From: Hofstenia miamia
Taxonomy: Eukaryota > Xenacoelomorpha > Acoela
Length of the DNA stretch: 64,000 nt
Assembly: GCA_004352715.1 (NCBI GenBank)
Contig: SCFE01000041.1
Location: 860,006-924,005 of the forward strand
Direction of reading: 5' to 3'
The notes under the pieces: generated by a model
Database searches by the model: none
The model's input: only the letters and a program-made list of their open reading frames with translations
Told to the model about the DNA's origin: nothing
Made by a program: the position numbers and the translations under genes
Shown here: one piece after another, positions 26,601 to 41,600 of the stretch
Position numbering within the stretch: the first letter of the stretch is position 1
Layout: the number at the start of each line of letters is the position of its first letter

Positions 26601-29600
26601 GATTTGAACAACATATTTCCAATGCAGGAAAGAATTAATTTAGGATTTGACATGATAATATTAGGAGAAGACTAAGAATGAGGCATTTAAGATATATTCT
26701 TGAAACGCTTGGTTTCATCCCAGGTACATGAAGACAAAATGAAATGTCTTATAATTGAATTCTATTTATGAGAAGTTTTTAAACTCAGTTTCAACAATTA
26801 ATTGCAAACTCTGCAATTGTTAGCTATAAATTCAAAACAAGTGAAACTATTATGCTTGAATAAATTGTTTATACATACCAAAACACTGGTTTTTCTCTAA
26901 AAAACTAGAATTTTTAACAAATACATGACAAATCAAAATTGATGTTATTGGTTTTGTCTTTAAATAATGTATAAAAATGATTATTGAACAAATTAAAAAT
27001 TAACGTCTATAATTACAAGACATTTCTTGAGCTTGCACTTATGACGTGCGAAGTAAATTTCTCCCATCTACATTGCACTAATTAATGAATAAAAATTTTT
27101 GGCGATAAACAATCTATTTTGGAGCCAAAAAATATACATTTTCACAAATTTTTAAATATTTCTTTTGCTACTGTAAAGTATTTCTAACAAATTTTGCATC
27201 TAAACTAAATTTAGAATTCCATGCAAAGTACATTTCAAACTTAAAGTCGCATATGAAATTGCGCCTATATCATAAGTAAAGCAGCGCCAATTTCCTTTTC
27301 AATTATCTCTAAATATAACATTTGTAAGTAATTGTTTCAATTAGCATCTTTCTCCAGCTATGTTGTAATGTTTTATGAGCGAAATTTTATGGAGTTTTTG
27401 CAATAATAGAAACTTTTTTTCTTGGTTAAGGTTACACAACCCATTTTTCTAAAATCAAAAGAGAAAACATATTTTACCTCTTACATACATAGGAATGTTC
27501 ATTGAAGTGAATAAAACATTTTCCCTAAAGATAAGCAAAACAGCTTATTGCATAATTTTCTATAGCCCAAAAGAGGCTCAATAAATCGATACCAGGACTG
27601 TATTTAAGGTAGTGAACAGTTTCCTGGAAGTAATAGAAAACATAATTCAACGAAAATTAGAAAATCGCATATTACAAAAAGTGGAAACTAGTATTAAGCC
27701 TGAACAAATATAAAGATTTTCTGAAAATGGAAATTCAAATTGGACATCTACAAACGCTACTCATTAGAAATATTTAGAAGATAATTGCATTTTATTGTTG
27801 AAAATCAATCATACAACTAACGTATAATTAATGAACTAGAAAATCATGGATAAAAACAGTGAATTGAGAGTTGAACAGTCCTCTTCAATTGAAGATCTTC
27901 GACAAGAACAGTGAAGTTGAGAGTCCCTTTTAACACCAAATTGCTTGGGCCCTTCGCTTTTCCCAAACAGTTAATTGGAATAATAAAAACATTAGGCAGA
28001 AATGTTCTTAAAGTGCTGCTTGTTCCTTTGTGATGACCACGGCGATAGGGTGACTGTACAGTGTTATTTATGTCAGCAATTATTGATTTTTATTAAAGTA
28101 TAGTTGGGAAATAAATTGTTGCGGTTTGTAAATTCGTTTCGCATTAATTTTAATTGTAAAGTTTTAGCACATCATCCATATTCTCCAGATTTTCTTCTTT
28201 TCCGATTGATCATTCAAATCAAACGTGAGATTACAAACATCTTTAGAAACATTTCATTGCAGGGGTATCGAAAAGCTTATTGACTATGGAGGAGAAGTGG
28301 TAAATAATGATGGAGGATATATTATTGATTAATTCACATCACCATTTGAGATAATCTCAAGTTTTATTTTCACAATATAAATATAAAACCACAACAATTT
28401 ATTTCCCAATCCAATATATTGCAAATGGAAAGCAAATGAATCGGTCCTAATTCTGAGAAGCTATGAAATTTAAAATGCTAACTTTTAAAGAGGAAAAATT
28501 CATTAAAAATTACTACTGACGAGCTACATTACATGTTTCATGCTTTGAATAATAATAATAATAATAATCAATGACTTTATTTAGCCGCTGAAGGCATACA
28601 CAACAAAAATAAAAACAATTCAAGTTTTACGGCAGCGAGGACAGTCACAGGAGATGAAATAGGAGCAAATGGAAGAGTAGGCGAAGTTGGAGAAGGGCTC
28701 AGCAAAGAGGAAAGTCATCAAAGATTTCTTGAAGCTCGGTGGCGGGGAAAAGAAATCAATCGCTGTTGGAGGGTTGCGACTCAAGATGTAATNNNNNNNN
28801 NNNNNNNNNNNNNNNNNNNNNNNNNNNNNNNNNNNNNNNNNNNNNNNNNNNNNNNNNNNNNNNNNNNNNNNNNNNNNNNNNNNNNNNNNNNNNNNNNNNN
28901 NNNNNNNNNNNNNNNNNNNNNNNNNNNNNNNNNNNNNNNNNNNNNNNNNNNNNNNNNNNNNNNNNNNNNNNNNNNNNNNNNNNNNNNNNNNNNNNNNNNN
29001 NNNNNNNNNNNNNNNNNNNNNNNNNNNNNNNNNNNNNNNNNNNNNNNNNNNNNNNNNNNNNNNNNNNNNNNNNNNNNNNNNNNNNNNNNNNNNNNNNNNN
29101 NNNNNNNNNNNNNNNNNNNNNNNNNNNNNNNNNNNNNNNNNNNNNNNNNNNNNNNNNNNNNNNNNNNNNNNNNNNNNNNNNNNNNNNNNNNNNNNNNNNN
29201 NNNNNNNNNNNNNNNNNNNNNNNNNNNNNNNNNNNNNNNNNNNNNNNNNNNNNNNNNNNNNNNNNNNNNNNNNNNNNNNNNNNNNNNNNNNNNNNNNNNN
29301 NNNNNNNNNNNNNNNNNNNNNNNNNNNNNNNNNNNNNNNNNNNNNNNNNNNNNNNNNNNNNNNNNNNNNNNNNNNNNNNNNNNNNNNNNNNNNNNNNNNN
29401 NNNNNNNNNNNNNNNNNNNNNNNNNNNNNNNNNNNNNNNNNNNNNNNNNNNNNNNNNNNNNNNNNNNNNNNNNNNNNNNNNNNNNNNNNNNNNNNNNNNN
29501 NNNNNNNNNNNNNNNNNNNNNNNNNNNNNNNNNNNNNNNNNNNNNNNNNNNNNNNNNNNNNNNNNNNNNNNNNNNNNNNNNNNNNNNNNNNNNNNNNNNN

Positions 29601-32600
29601 NNNNNNNNNNNNNNNNNNNNNNNNNNNNNNNNNNNNNNNNNNNNNNNNNNNNNNNNNNNNNNNNNNNNNNNNNNNNNNNNNNNNNNNNNNNNNNNNNNNN
29701 NNNNNNNNNNNNNNNNNNNNNNNNNNNNNNNNNNNNNNNNNNNNNNNNNNNNNNNNNNNNNNNNNNNNNNNNNNNNNNNNNNNNNNNNNNNNGTTCAAAA
29801 TTGTTTGATTCAATAACTTGCTACATTATCTTGCCCCTACAATGATTCATGTAAGGATTTCTTGAAAAATATCGGACTAGATATTTTCTAAAAACCATAG
29901 AAACCATTATCTAGATGTAAAATTTACTGCAGAAGCGAATAAAACTAGTTTGAGGCCAATCTAACATTATTCGCTAAGCAATCTAAGTTTTCGCAAAGGC
30001 GTGCCCCCTAAAAAGTTTTTTTATTAAAAAATACTCAAGATATGAGTGTATTCAGAAAATTCAAAATGGATGTACCTTATTGCTTAATCTATTTCATATA
30101 TAACAAAAAAACCAGTCTTTCAAAAAAAATTTTGCTTAATAGGAATAGTATTGAGCGCCATTATAATAATCAGGTAAAAATATAATAATAATAATCAATG
30201 ACTTTATTTAGCCGCTGAAGGCATACACAACAAGAAAATAAAAACAAGTCAAGTTTTACGGCAGCGAGGACAGTCACAGGAGATGAAATAGGAGCAAATG
30301 GAAAAGTAGGCGAAGTCGGAGAAGGGCTCAGCAAAGAGGAAAGCCATCAAAGATTTCTTGAAGCTCGGTGGTGGGGAAAAGAAATCAATCGCTGTTGGAG
30401 GGTTGCGAGTCAATATGTAATTAGCAGCAGTACAAACACGATTGAAAAACGAGTGAAGGGTGCGATGTTTCTTTGTACGACGAATGGAGAAGGTGACAAC
30501 ATCATCAGAGCGAGTGCAGCAGGAATTAGAGAACTTAATGAAATCAAAGGGATCAAGATCCAATTTGCGAGTCAGTAGTTGATTGAACAGAAGGAGATCA
30601 CAGGCATGGAAGTAGAGTGACAGCGGGAGAGTGGAGAATTTCAGCAGAGCGTCTTTATAGTCCAAAGAGGAAATCCATTTGAAAGCGCGTTTCTGGAAAC
30701 GTTCCATGGAGTGGAACAAAGCACGAGAAGGCCACCAACAAGGAGACGCGTAGAGAAGAATGGCGCGAGGAATGGACTTGAACAAAGAGAGTTTCACAGC
30801 GGACGAGGTATTAAAAGGAACATTACGGAAAAGGGCAAATAGCGAGGAATTAGCTTTGCGGAGACGCAAAGACACATGTCCAGTCCAATTTAAGTTTGCA
30901 GCAAGTTGAACTCCAAGATGAGTGTGATGAGGCGCAAAGTTCACAGGTAGAGGCAAATCAGAAGGGGGAGCCACAGAAAAGGAAATACCACATGTCTTGG
31001 TAGTGCTAAAATCAAGATGGTTGGCAGAGGACCAAGTAGACAAGTGCTCAAGATCAGAAAAAATGTTCGACGCAAAAGACCAACCAAAATCAAAAATCGC
31101 AGTGTCATCGACATACAACAGGCAAGACGAGTTGAGAACAGAATGAGGGAGGTCGTTAATGGCAACGAGGAAGAAAAGAACAGCAAACACTGAGCCTTGA
31201 GGGGCACCACTAGTAACGGGGACAGGAGAAGAGATAGACGAGTTGATTTTGACACACTGGTGGCGATTAGTCAGGTAGGACTGGAACAGTTCGATGAAAT
31301 CCACATCAAAACCAAATAAACGTAACTTGTCAAGCAGAATGGAATGAGGGAGACGATCAAACGCTTTTGAGATGTCAAGAAAGATAATACAACCAGGATC
31401 ATTACTATCAGAGTGAAAGTAGCAGTTTTCGATCAGAGTGAGCAGGTTTGTAATCGTAGAGCGACCAGGAAGGTTGCCATGCTGAGAAGAAGAGATGAGG
31501 TGACGAATTTTTGGGAATACATAACGAAAAACAAGGCGTTCAAAGATGATAGACAGTCGAGATAGAATAGCTATTGGGCGGTAGGACGTGACCTGCGAGG
31601 AGGGAAGCTGATTAGATTTTAACAGCGGAGAAATCCAAGATGTCTTCCAACAGGCGGGATAGCGCTTAGTGGAGCAAATGAAGGAGTAAAGATGCTTTAA
31701 ATGGATAGAAAGCGTGGAGGAGGTTTCATGAATTACAAAGGAAGGAACACCGTCAGGATAACAAGGACCAGACAACTTGCAAGATTTAAGCATGAGAGAG
31801 ATATCATGGGCGCTGAAGACCATATCACAAAGTCGGATTAGCGGGGAGGCAGCAGGCGGACCAGGGCACATGGAGACAGGTACAGAGAAGTTAGAGGCAA
31901 AATACGCGTTGAACAGATCAGCCTTCTCCAGGTCAGAGTGAGCAGAACGAAGGTTCCATCTCAAATTGGGGAGCTCGGGCTTGGAATGAAGAGAACGCAG
32001 GAAGGAATAAGAGTCTTGAAGAGAACCGGACGAGAAGCTGGACAGAAAAGAGACTTTGTCAAGTTCCATAAAATTGATAACATCTTCTGTGAGAGAAGCA
32101 AGCTTCGGAGTAGCAGTAGTACCAGAATGGCGTTTGTAAGACTCCAATTTATTCAAGGAGTGCACAGTAAGGGACGAAAAATAGAAAGGAAGAGAAGCAC
32201 GCTTTTTCCGCCGACGAGGAACATAAGAAGAAATAACTTGATGAAAGAAAGTCAACCAATCGTCAACTGAGAAGGAATCACTAAAAACGGGCAGCGAAGA
32301 TGAGAGAGCAGCATTAAGTGACAGAAAGTCACTGTTAAATCGAGCATACTGTGGAGCAGCCGGATTAGCAGATGGAGAAGTAGAGTTGACAAACAGATTG
32401 AAGCTGACGAATGAGTGATCTGACAGCTTAGCAGGAACAGGGATTACAGATATGTCAAATATGTAATCGGGGTGAGAGCACAGAACCAAATCAAGCAGAG
32501 AGGAGCTGGAAGTAGGAGAAAATACAAGTTGTTCAAGAGAATAGCAGGCAAAAACTTCTAAAACTGCAGACTCATAAGTGTCAGTAGAGTCGAACGCATT

Positions 32601-35600
32601 CCAGCAGACATTAGGAAGATTGAAGTCACCACAAACAAGAAAATGAGGACGAATGGAAAAGCCAAGGTGACGAGAGAGGTAGGTAGACTGGTCATGAAAA
32701 GACTCGAACATAGATGATAAATCAGCAACGGGAATGCGGAAGGCACTTTTCGACGGAGGGTTGTAAACGCAGAGCAGAGAAACAATGTGGTCACTGAGAA
32801 CAACAGCACAGCCACAACAGAAATCGAAGGATAATGAATCGAAAGAAATGGGACGGATGTCAAGGTTAGGAAGACGAGAGGCAATGAGAACACCACCATG
32901 GCGACCACTGGATCGATCCATACGAGAAAGAACTTTAAGAGTAGAGTTGGGAAAAACAACACTATCAGCAATGGCAGGATCAAGCCAGGTTTCAGTGATG
33001 AAAATGAAGTCAACAGGAGACTGCAAGAAGAAATTGTAAAAGCTGAGACGACGGTTCAAAGATACAAGACTGTGGGCATTGGCAAGCAATACGGAAAAGC
33101 CAGATTTACGGGGAGGAGGCAGATCAGAGTGAGATAGTCAGTCACGGCGAGGCGCATTACGGCGGCGGGGACGAAGGCCAAAAGATTTGCGCTCATCATC
33201 AGAGAGGCGGTAATAACGAATCAAGACGCCTTCAGACCACACATCAGGATTCATGAGTGCACGATGGGACTCTTGATCGCAGACAACATGGAAGGATACA
33301 AATGGAGAGTCAGGACGTGGAGGAATGGAAATGACATCATCAAATTGTAGAGAGCAAGAACGAAGGTGGTCAGCAACATCAGAGGTGGACACAGAGGCAG
33401 CAAAACGGCCAACATAGATATGAGCTTTGCGGGGAGGCCGCGGAAGTGAACTAGTAGGAACAGCAGGGAGACGGCAGGAAGCACTAGAACCAAAAACTGG
33501 ACAAGGACGATTACGGTTAGTTGATGAAGGGATAGACTGCTTGGGAGGATGCGGTAGAGCAGAAGGAGGAGCAAGCGCGGGTGTGAGACTTGGAGCAGGA
33601 TGACTGGGGAGAGATGAGACAGAACGTGAGGCAGCAGCACTGTAAGAGAACATTTGTGATTGTAGCGAGGAAACATCAGAAGACAGCTTTGAGAGGGATT
33701 CAGATAAGGATGATATGACGCCAGGGCCATCATTGGAGGACGGAGTCGAGGAAGAGAGAGCAGAGACCGCTTGGCGCAACAACGAAATGATGGCGTCTTT
33801 CTTCAGACCACTAACAGCAGAGGCAAACTGGGCATCGCTCAAATTTTTGAGGTCAGACAGCGAAATTGGAGCCATAACTGAAATCTAATTAAACTGTATA
33901 ATAAACAGGCAAATATTTTGTTCATATGACACACGACTATAGCAAAAGTGACCTAACACATGAGGTTGCATAGGTCGAATCGACTAGTCACCAGCTACTG
34001 TGTGAATCGTAACTTATAAAATTTCAGACTTTGAAGATAATTTTTAGACAACCCGTTTGCTCTGAAGAAAATTAGGATTTACTTCAATCCATGAAGTATC
34101 AATTCCGTTTTTTATTGCAGAAGATATTGCTTAGATATGATATAAATATAACCATACATAAACGGAATATAGTACATTTTTGCTTCAAAACAAATGCTTA
34201 TGTTCAAAAGAGTAAGCCTAGAAAAAATAAGCACGGAATATCTTTGTATTGCATACATATTATATGATTGTTTTATACAAAATTGCGGGAATTTCTTTGA
34301 CAGAAAAGAATTTGTCGTTAGAATTTTACGTTCTACAAATGAATAAAAATATTCAGAAAATACGATATAAGCAGTTATTGGCATACATTAATTCTATAAA
34401 AAAAACAATGACATTGCAATGCATCAGGGTAGGTGTTTTCAATTATATAATAAATAATTAAGATCCTTTAAGAACTGTAAAATGAACTAAGCTTGTGCAG
34501 ATCTAAACGAAGGATTTCAATTCTTAGAAAAAGTAATATGCCTCATTGAAAAGTTTGACAATGTTTTTGACCTTACCTACTATCAAGAATTTTATTATTC
34601 CCTTAAAATAGAATTTCTACTGAGTTCATTTAAAGATTGACATCTTCTAAACTAGAAGCTAAAAATTTCAAGGGTTAAAGCATAACAAGCTCTTCTGAGT
34701 ATACCAACTTTTTAACACGTTGAGTTGTAAACAAATCTAATAATAAAGACACAAATAACACTGTAGATACTTCAGTTGTGGAATCGACGAATTTCGAATT
34801 ACCGAAAGCTTCGTAAATAAAAAGTAAATTCAAATTTAAATCATAATTTGGAACAAAAACGAAATCTCTCAAAGAAGAATTCGATCTTCCGGATATATGA
34901 TACTCCAATGGGGTATCAAGCGAGAACATTCTACTCTCAGATTGCGAAGTAGCAATGAGCTGGGTTTCATGAAATAGATTAGGACTAGATCCTTGAAGTG
35001 TGTAAAAGTAGATGGAAATCCCTGAAAATGATTAGCTGTCTCAAAAATGCAAAATATGAAAAAAAACAATAAAAATATTGTCTACAAGAAATTTTCCAAA
35101 AGGAAATTCGTCTAATACGAAATTTGATTTGGTGATGCGTTTGAGCTTATAATGAACACTACATTCATAGAAACAGTGATGATTAGGAACATGGGTTGGA
35201 AATGGATAGTGATATAAGCGACCAAAATTCCGGGTTGGTTACCTTGAAAATATCAATAGCCTTAATAGTCATGCAAAAAACACATTGACAGCTAACCAAT
35301 TTCATGTCTGCAGTTCGTGATGAATTTTAGAGTGGACAATGCCATGAGAATGAGATGAGTGGGACCCTTTATTGTTATTGCTATAGTTAGATTTCTTCGA
35401 GTATATATAGCATTTAGTCCAAATGGTGGGGTTACTTTAACAAATCCATTCGCCCATTTAATCTCAACTTGTAAAAGTCCATAAACTTGGCTAAAAAGCG
35501 TATTCAGTTTTATAAACCGTTCCCAAACACCTCAAAATCTTCCGAAAACTTGAAATAATAAACATAGAACTGAATTAATTATTGAATTTGCTAAGATATT

Positions 35601-38578
35601 TTAGTAATATATCGTGAATTTTTATAAATTCTTAAAATAGTCGAAATTAAATAGGAAATAGCAAAGGCCACTAGATGTCGCACATAGTGTTCTCTTGAAA
35701 TAGCTAAAACTCTGTTAATAATTAAATAATATTTGACTGAATACATTTTTTGCAATATAATTTTGGTTAAGAGTGGAAAATCAATTGGAGTTTCAGATAA
35801 TACACTGTAAAACATTTTCTTTTTTAAAGGAAATATCTGCTTAACGGTGTGTATCGTTGTCCCCAAAATACAACCAGTATTGTTTAAAACTAAGGTGACC
35901 CACGCAAGTTGTTTCCATCTGGATTGAGGCTAGCAATGAATGTTTTAGAAACATGCAAGAATGTATAAAAATATATAATAATAAAGTATATAACTGAAAA
36001 ACATTTTTTAGAAAATCAACTCATGTAATGGTGGAACTCAATTTATTAAACTTTACCTAATTGCTTGATATAAACACTCAATTATGATATATATATATAT
36101 ATATATATATATACAGGGTCGGTTAATCGACCTAGGCAACCTAGGCTCTGTATGGTACTAAAAATATTGCGTTTTAAATTATTTATACGAAAATTAATTT
36201 ATTCAATGCTTGTCAGTGAAGATGATTTTCATCTTCAACCCTAGGCAACTAACATGAATGTCTAATTTTGCCCATAATTTTGCGTAGCAGGAATTTGATA
36301 TTATTGAATTTTTCCGCTAGTGTGCGAACATCAAGTTAGGCAACACTTAATTTAGATTTTTGATTTCGCAATATTAAGCAGACTTTCATGTTAATCTCGT
36401 AATCCATCAGCACGGGATTCAATTTTCAACTTAGGCAAATATTATTCTGCCTTTGCAATTCACAGAAAAGAAAATGTATCGGAAGCATCCATTTAATGAA
36501 AACGCCCAACTAAAATGCGAAACCTTATCAATGACCGTTAAGTCAGCATATTATAGCATTTTGTATTGATAGTAGCCGTTCTCATGTATTAATTTATTTA
36601 AGAGTTTCATTAGATTTCAGAAATAAGTTAGTTACCCTTTCCCTTCCCAATGTTTGCAAATGTTTGTCTATGCAACTATTACAGCCACGCACCGCCACTA
36701 TGACGACACATTGTGACGATATTATAGAAAGCGTCGAGGTGTTTTTGAATATGTAGTTAATTGATCATGCATACACAAGTGTATGGGTAGAGAATTACGT
36801 AAAAATTTATCCATAGACTTCTAAATACATTTAGAAGTCTATGATTTATCCCAATCTGTAAAGTAAATCTTCATAATTATTCGTAATCGAAACAGCCTTT
36901 GAAACAGCTGTCTTCAATAATATCCAGTTAAAAACACGCTAAAGAAATTTTGAGAAGTTGTTTGTGTCCATCTTAGTAACCACTATCTTAATTAAATTGT
37001 GTATATATTAATGATAAATAAACTGAAAAGCAAGTTTATTCAAAATATAATTTGGATTTTCTTATAAAATTATAAAAACTTGACTATTAAAGGGTGTCCA
37101 CAAGGTTAGGCAAACGACCAAAGTTCGAAAGTTCGCACTTTACGAACTTTATTCAAAGCTAAAATTCGCGAAATTTTACGAACTTTAATAATTAATTAAT
37201 CAACTCTAAAAGCTCGTAATGTTCGAAATTAAATTAGAAAACAAAAACATATTTTTTTAGAAAAATCAAGCGCGGCGATACGATTCTTTTACAGAGGTGA
37301 CAGGGACAACATCAACTGAATTTGTTAACTGGCAATATAAAAGACAAAAGCAAAGCGACATTTGTGAGACACAGTATATAAATACAATTGCACAGTCTCA
37401 ACATTCTGAAAATTTGAGAAAACTTTAGTTTCCTTAACTATAGAATATCGAAATTTGTTTAAACTATTAGAGGGGGACATTGTACATGCTTTCCAAATTA
37501 AAGGGGGACAAGTCCTCCCTGTCCCCCTCCTCAATAGCCACCTCTGCGAGGACTAAGGACGCTATGTCTCCCACCTAACATCTCAATACCGCTTTCGTAT
37601 GAAAAAACTATAAGTTTGTTTGTGGCCCCTCGTTTCAGTCGTTCGTGGGGCTCAGGTCCCTTGGGCCCATCCCTTAATCCAGCACTGACTTAATTTCGTC
37701 TTCTGAAAGCAGTAATTATTTCCGAACTTTTATGAACCTTTACGCAATTTATCAAATTGGAAAACTTCGCGAACTTTTACGAACTTTATTTTTTTTTCAA
37801 CGAACTCTCGAACTATGCAAAAACCAATAGTCATTTTCAAATAGAACAATTTCATAATTTGACTAATCGTAAACCGCAAAAATCACTTTTTGGTGGTGCT
37901 ACACAATTAGTATTTGACACCCTCTTTAGTGATTTAGTATACAAATAAAAAGTTACAATTCATCAAAATATTGTTCTAAAATCGATGGGAAAACAATGCG
38001 GTGCTAATTCCATAATTTTTGGATTTGAGTGTCAAAAATAAATCAAGCAAACACAAATAAAGTCGACAGATTATATTTAATAAAAGCTGCTCCTTGCCAA
38101 AACCATGTTTATAATAATTTACTATAACTGAACACAAGCCTCATTTCCTTGATTTTATTACATATCGATTTTTAACCACGAAATTGGATTGAAAATTAGG
38201 TCAATTAACCACTATAAGTTTACAAAACAGAATCTATTGTTAGCTAACTGCTGGAATTATTCTTAACAGCAATTAATGCATTACGCCACTGAGCTAACAG
38301 CTGCTAAAAATCTATGGAATCTCCTGTTGTACATTTCGTTTAACAACATTTTATAAATCATATTTAAAAAACCGCCAATGCATTATTCCACAATAATGAC
38401 TTCGAATAGTATATTAATATCTGTGAAGTTCCAAACCGTAATGATCACTGTACTATTTTAAGGTTCCTATCCTGTATGTGATGAAGGCTCCTGAATTAAA
38501 TTTCAAAGAATGTAGACAAAGTCAATAAATTGTAAGCTTACATCAAATTACATATACTTGTAATAAAAAACCCTGCTT

Positions 38579-38625
<47 letters not shown>

Positions 38626-41600
38626 CAAAATGGACAATTAGAAGAAATTGCTAACCTCAATTTCAAAAGCAATTGGATAAAAACAAGTGGCTTTATCTTT
38701 AATTTTAATGTAAAGTGCAGCTGCTTTATTACTGCAATCACTTGAAGAAAAACAATTAAAAAATTCGTGATTAATTTCTCCATTTCGCATGAAGAGTAGT
38801 TGCGTTGAGTTGAGTTCGGGGTAAAAGTAAATCCGCAATTGATCCTTGACGAATCCAAAGCCAATATGTTCGTTGGGAAATTGATGATAAATGTGTTTAT
38901 TGATAATTTCGATTGGGTTTTTCAGAATAAAACGCGGTTGAAACGAGAATCTCCCAGAGAATCGCTTGTAAGTATTTATGCTTCAATGTAATTGTTAATA
39001 ATGGAATTTAGAAATAGCATATATGACCTAGGGAATCAATGATCGAATAAAAGCCTTTGTATATCCCATTTTTTTTGCTAAAAGCAGTATTGTGTTAAAA
39101 ATCATTTGTGATTTAATTGCAACCATTATTGAAATAAATATAAAATTAACAGTTGCGCATAATTTCAAAGCTTGAATGATAGACAAATGAACGGCATTAC
39201 ATTAGATCTTGATGTAAGCGCTGGAAGAGGATTCAACAAAACTGGACTTGACTCAAATAATCCCATATACTCATTTCGCAAATTTAAGGCAACCACATTC
39301 GACCCGGAAAGAACTGTTAAAACGGATAAAACAAAGAAGCAATTATGCTTATATATTCCATTAAAAGTAAAATTAACTGTCTCCAAAATTTCTTAGTTGT
39401 CTCAATGACAAAATTTGTCTGTTTACCATTGTATTTGTTGTAGTCGCTCTCTATTTCTGAGGGAAATCTTTGAAAAATAGGCATATTTTGAAATTCACCC
39501 GACTTACCCGAAGTTTGAATTCGCATCATAATTTTCGATAGAAGTGCAGTAAGTTGTGATGCTAAACAAAATTTGATTCGTACGTGTGTAAGCCTAAAAT
39601 TATAATATATTCAGGGAGTAGCGGGAGCCTAAACACCTATTTCATAATATTAAAAAGGCAATGGACTAAAATAATAATGTAGCATGTAAATATTATTTCT
39701 ACAGGAAGACCATATGTTAACCCGTAGGAAAGATAACTACTTTAATGGAAGACATTCTTCATCCCCAGACCACTAAGGTTTTAGTTTTAGAAGAATGATT
39801 TTATTGTATATTGTTTTTAACATTTACAATATATTGCTTGTTTGTTACTCCAGTTAAATATCGTTTGATGTGATATTGATAAATATATGCTTACTGTACG
39901 AGCCTATGACTAATATGTATGTATATGCACGCCAATATCGGATTTCAAGTGCGAATCAATTTTGTATGTCGCAGTGCAGTTTAGCACTACAATCATTGAA
40001 AAGCATTTCCATTCCAGATCCCAAATTTTTAGCTACGGCTTAGTACAAGCCAGATGCACCCGCTCCCAGTTCTCGTGTAAACCGTAATTTTCACAGACAC
40101 TGAAGCTAACATTTTAGAAAAACCGTAGGCCCTTAAGAAACTAATTTTGGAATTTACTGTGATTTATTGCTGAGCGTGAAAACACAAATACTAACAGCAG
40201 AGGTGGTGAAATTCGGCAGATGTTGGAAACGAAATCGATCCGTCAATGGAATAAAGGTAAAGTTCACACTTGCAGACTCAATAACACAATCATTAGAATG
40301 GGCACGCTCCCAAAAAACATTCACCGAATTCTCTAAAGGATACCAAGGCAACCAAACGAAAGCTTCCAGCTGCCATTCAGATAAATTACCAAATTGTGTC
40401 ATCGTCTCGATCTGTTTACACCATGGTACGATGAATGTCGAATGTAGGACGCGCTTTAGTTGCGCGACAGACGTAACAATTTTTTTATCAATTAACTTGT
40501 TTCTGGCAGAGTATGGAAACCGCACAAACACATTGCCATCTGTAACCACTTTGACTTGATATACACCTGGTATGAGAAATCTTAAATCCTGAATTACAAG
40601 TAGACAAGAATATTATATATGATTACTATTTTTTAGTCTTATGGAAATTAATAAACTTAAGCTAGCGTTTAACGATTACTTTTCTGCAATAAGAGAGGGA
40701 ACCACTTGTAATTGTGTACAGTTATTGTTTGATTTTCTTTAACCACAATTGTATTGACTACTCTTGGGATGAGCACGTAAATTATTCGTGCTTATTTTTC
40801 TTAACGGTGAGACATACACATGAATGCAAAACACTATACATTTTAACTAATCGTGAGACGCCATCTTTAGATGTTACAGACCAAGAAAATTTAAAATTTC
40901 AATAGCAGAAAAAGTATTTGTTCTCTGTACGCTTGTAAATCATTCAAATATTACAATAATTATTTACATAACGCTTAAGACAGTATGTAATTCAAATTGT
41001 TTAAAATTTCTCAAACCTTTCTGAAGTAAATTTTCTACATCGGGAAATAGGTCGGTGAAACTCAAAGGATCAATATTAGTCAAATGGAGGTCTTTGTCAA
41101 GGGTGAGTTTCTTGGATTTCATCACTAATATTTCCACGGTAGCGTTCAACTGCGTCTTGGTTAAAAAGAAAGTAAATTTCATCGAATGTTTACAGATAAA
41201 CTCAAAATAACCACTTCTGGGATCATACAGGAAACTGTTTTCTTCAATAAGCGACATTAATTCGTGAGAATGCACCTCAAATTGCATAGTATCAGGATTT
41301 CGCTTGAGATTGCATAACGAGAAGAAACCCTGATATTGGTGGCCATATGACTGATAAACAGCAACGTCCTGCAAGTAAGGGCCGCGCGAGATATCGCATA
41401 AAGCACATTCAACGCAGGGAAAAATCACAAGTACGAAAACGTAGTAAGTGCGCATTGCGCTAATCAAACGTGTGTACATAAGATGCTTAAGAAAACTATG
41501 CTATCAATATTTGCATTTATAAGATAAGGTTCCCCAGATGAAATAGAACCTATGAAAATAAAACAAATTATAACTCAAATAAATAAAAATGGCCTTTCAG

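Larger units (their letters stand above)
30177..33900 (-). mobile_element. Apparently intact non-LTR retrotransposon (CR1/L2-like)
   Basis: Reading the minus strand: ORF1 (33875-33138), a single UGA, ORF2 with endonuclease and reverse transcriptase (to 30249), a roughly 60-bp 3' UTR containing AATAAA, and a (ATT)n tail. Both frames are open along their whole length, so the copy is young. No RNase H domain follows the reverse transcriptase, and the apurinic-type endonuclease, domain order and microsatellite tail suggest the CR1/L2 branch of the Jockey superfamily; the exact clade is not fixed. Composition is clearly GC-richer than the host. The 5' end is not defined beyond ORF1. It sits antisense to nothing but inside MON2 intron 15, in the same direction as MON2. 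Confidence 0.9.

Noticed and set aside
28620-29845. Long open frames of nearly 400 codons on both strands
   Set aside because: They run through the 1000-N gap; only the first 170 bp are real and these are a LINE 3' end.
31938-33137. Plus-strand and other-frame open stretches (31938-32270, 32785-33137, 32558-33013)
   Set aside because: Shadows of the LINE ORF2 in other frames.
33251-33733. 160-codon minus-strand frame rich in Leu
   Set aside because: Out-of-frame shadow of LINE ORF1.
39172-39396. 74-codon plus-strand frame
   Set aside because: Overlaps nested-gene exon 4 in antisense and has no supporting features; kept as the weaker alternative.
40167-40559. 130-codon plus-strand frame
   Set aside because: Antisense shadow of nested-gene exon 2; it would stay open because of that exon's composition. 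The minus reading fits splice phases.
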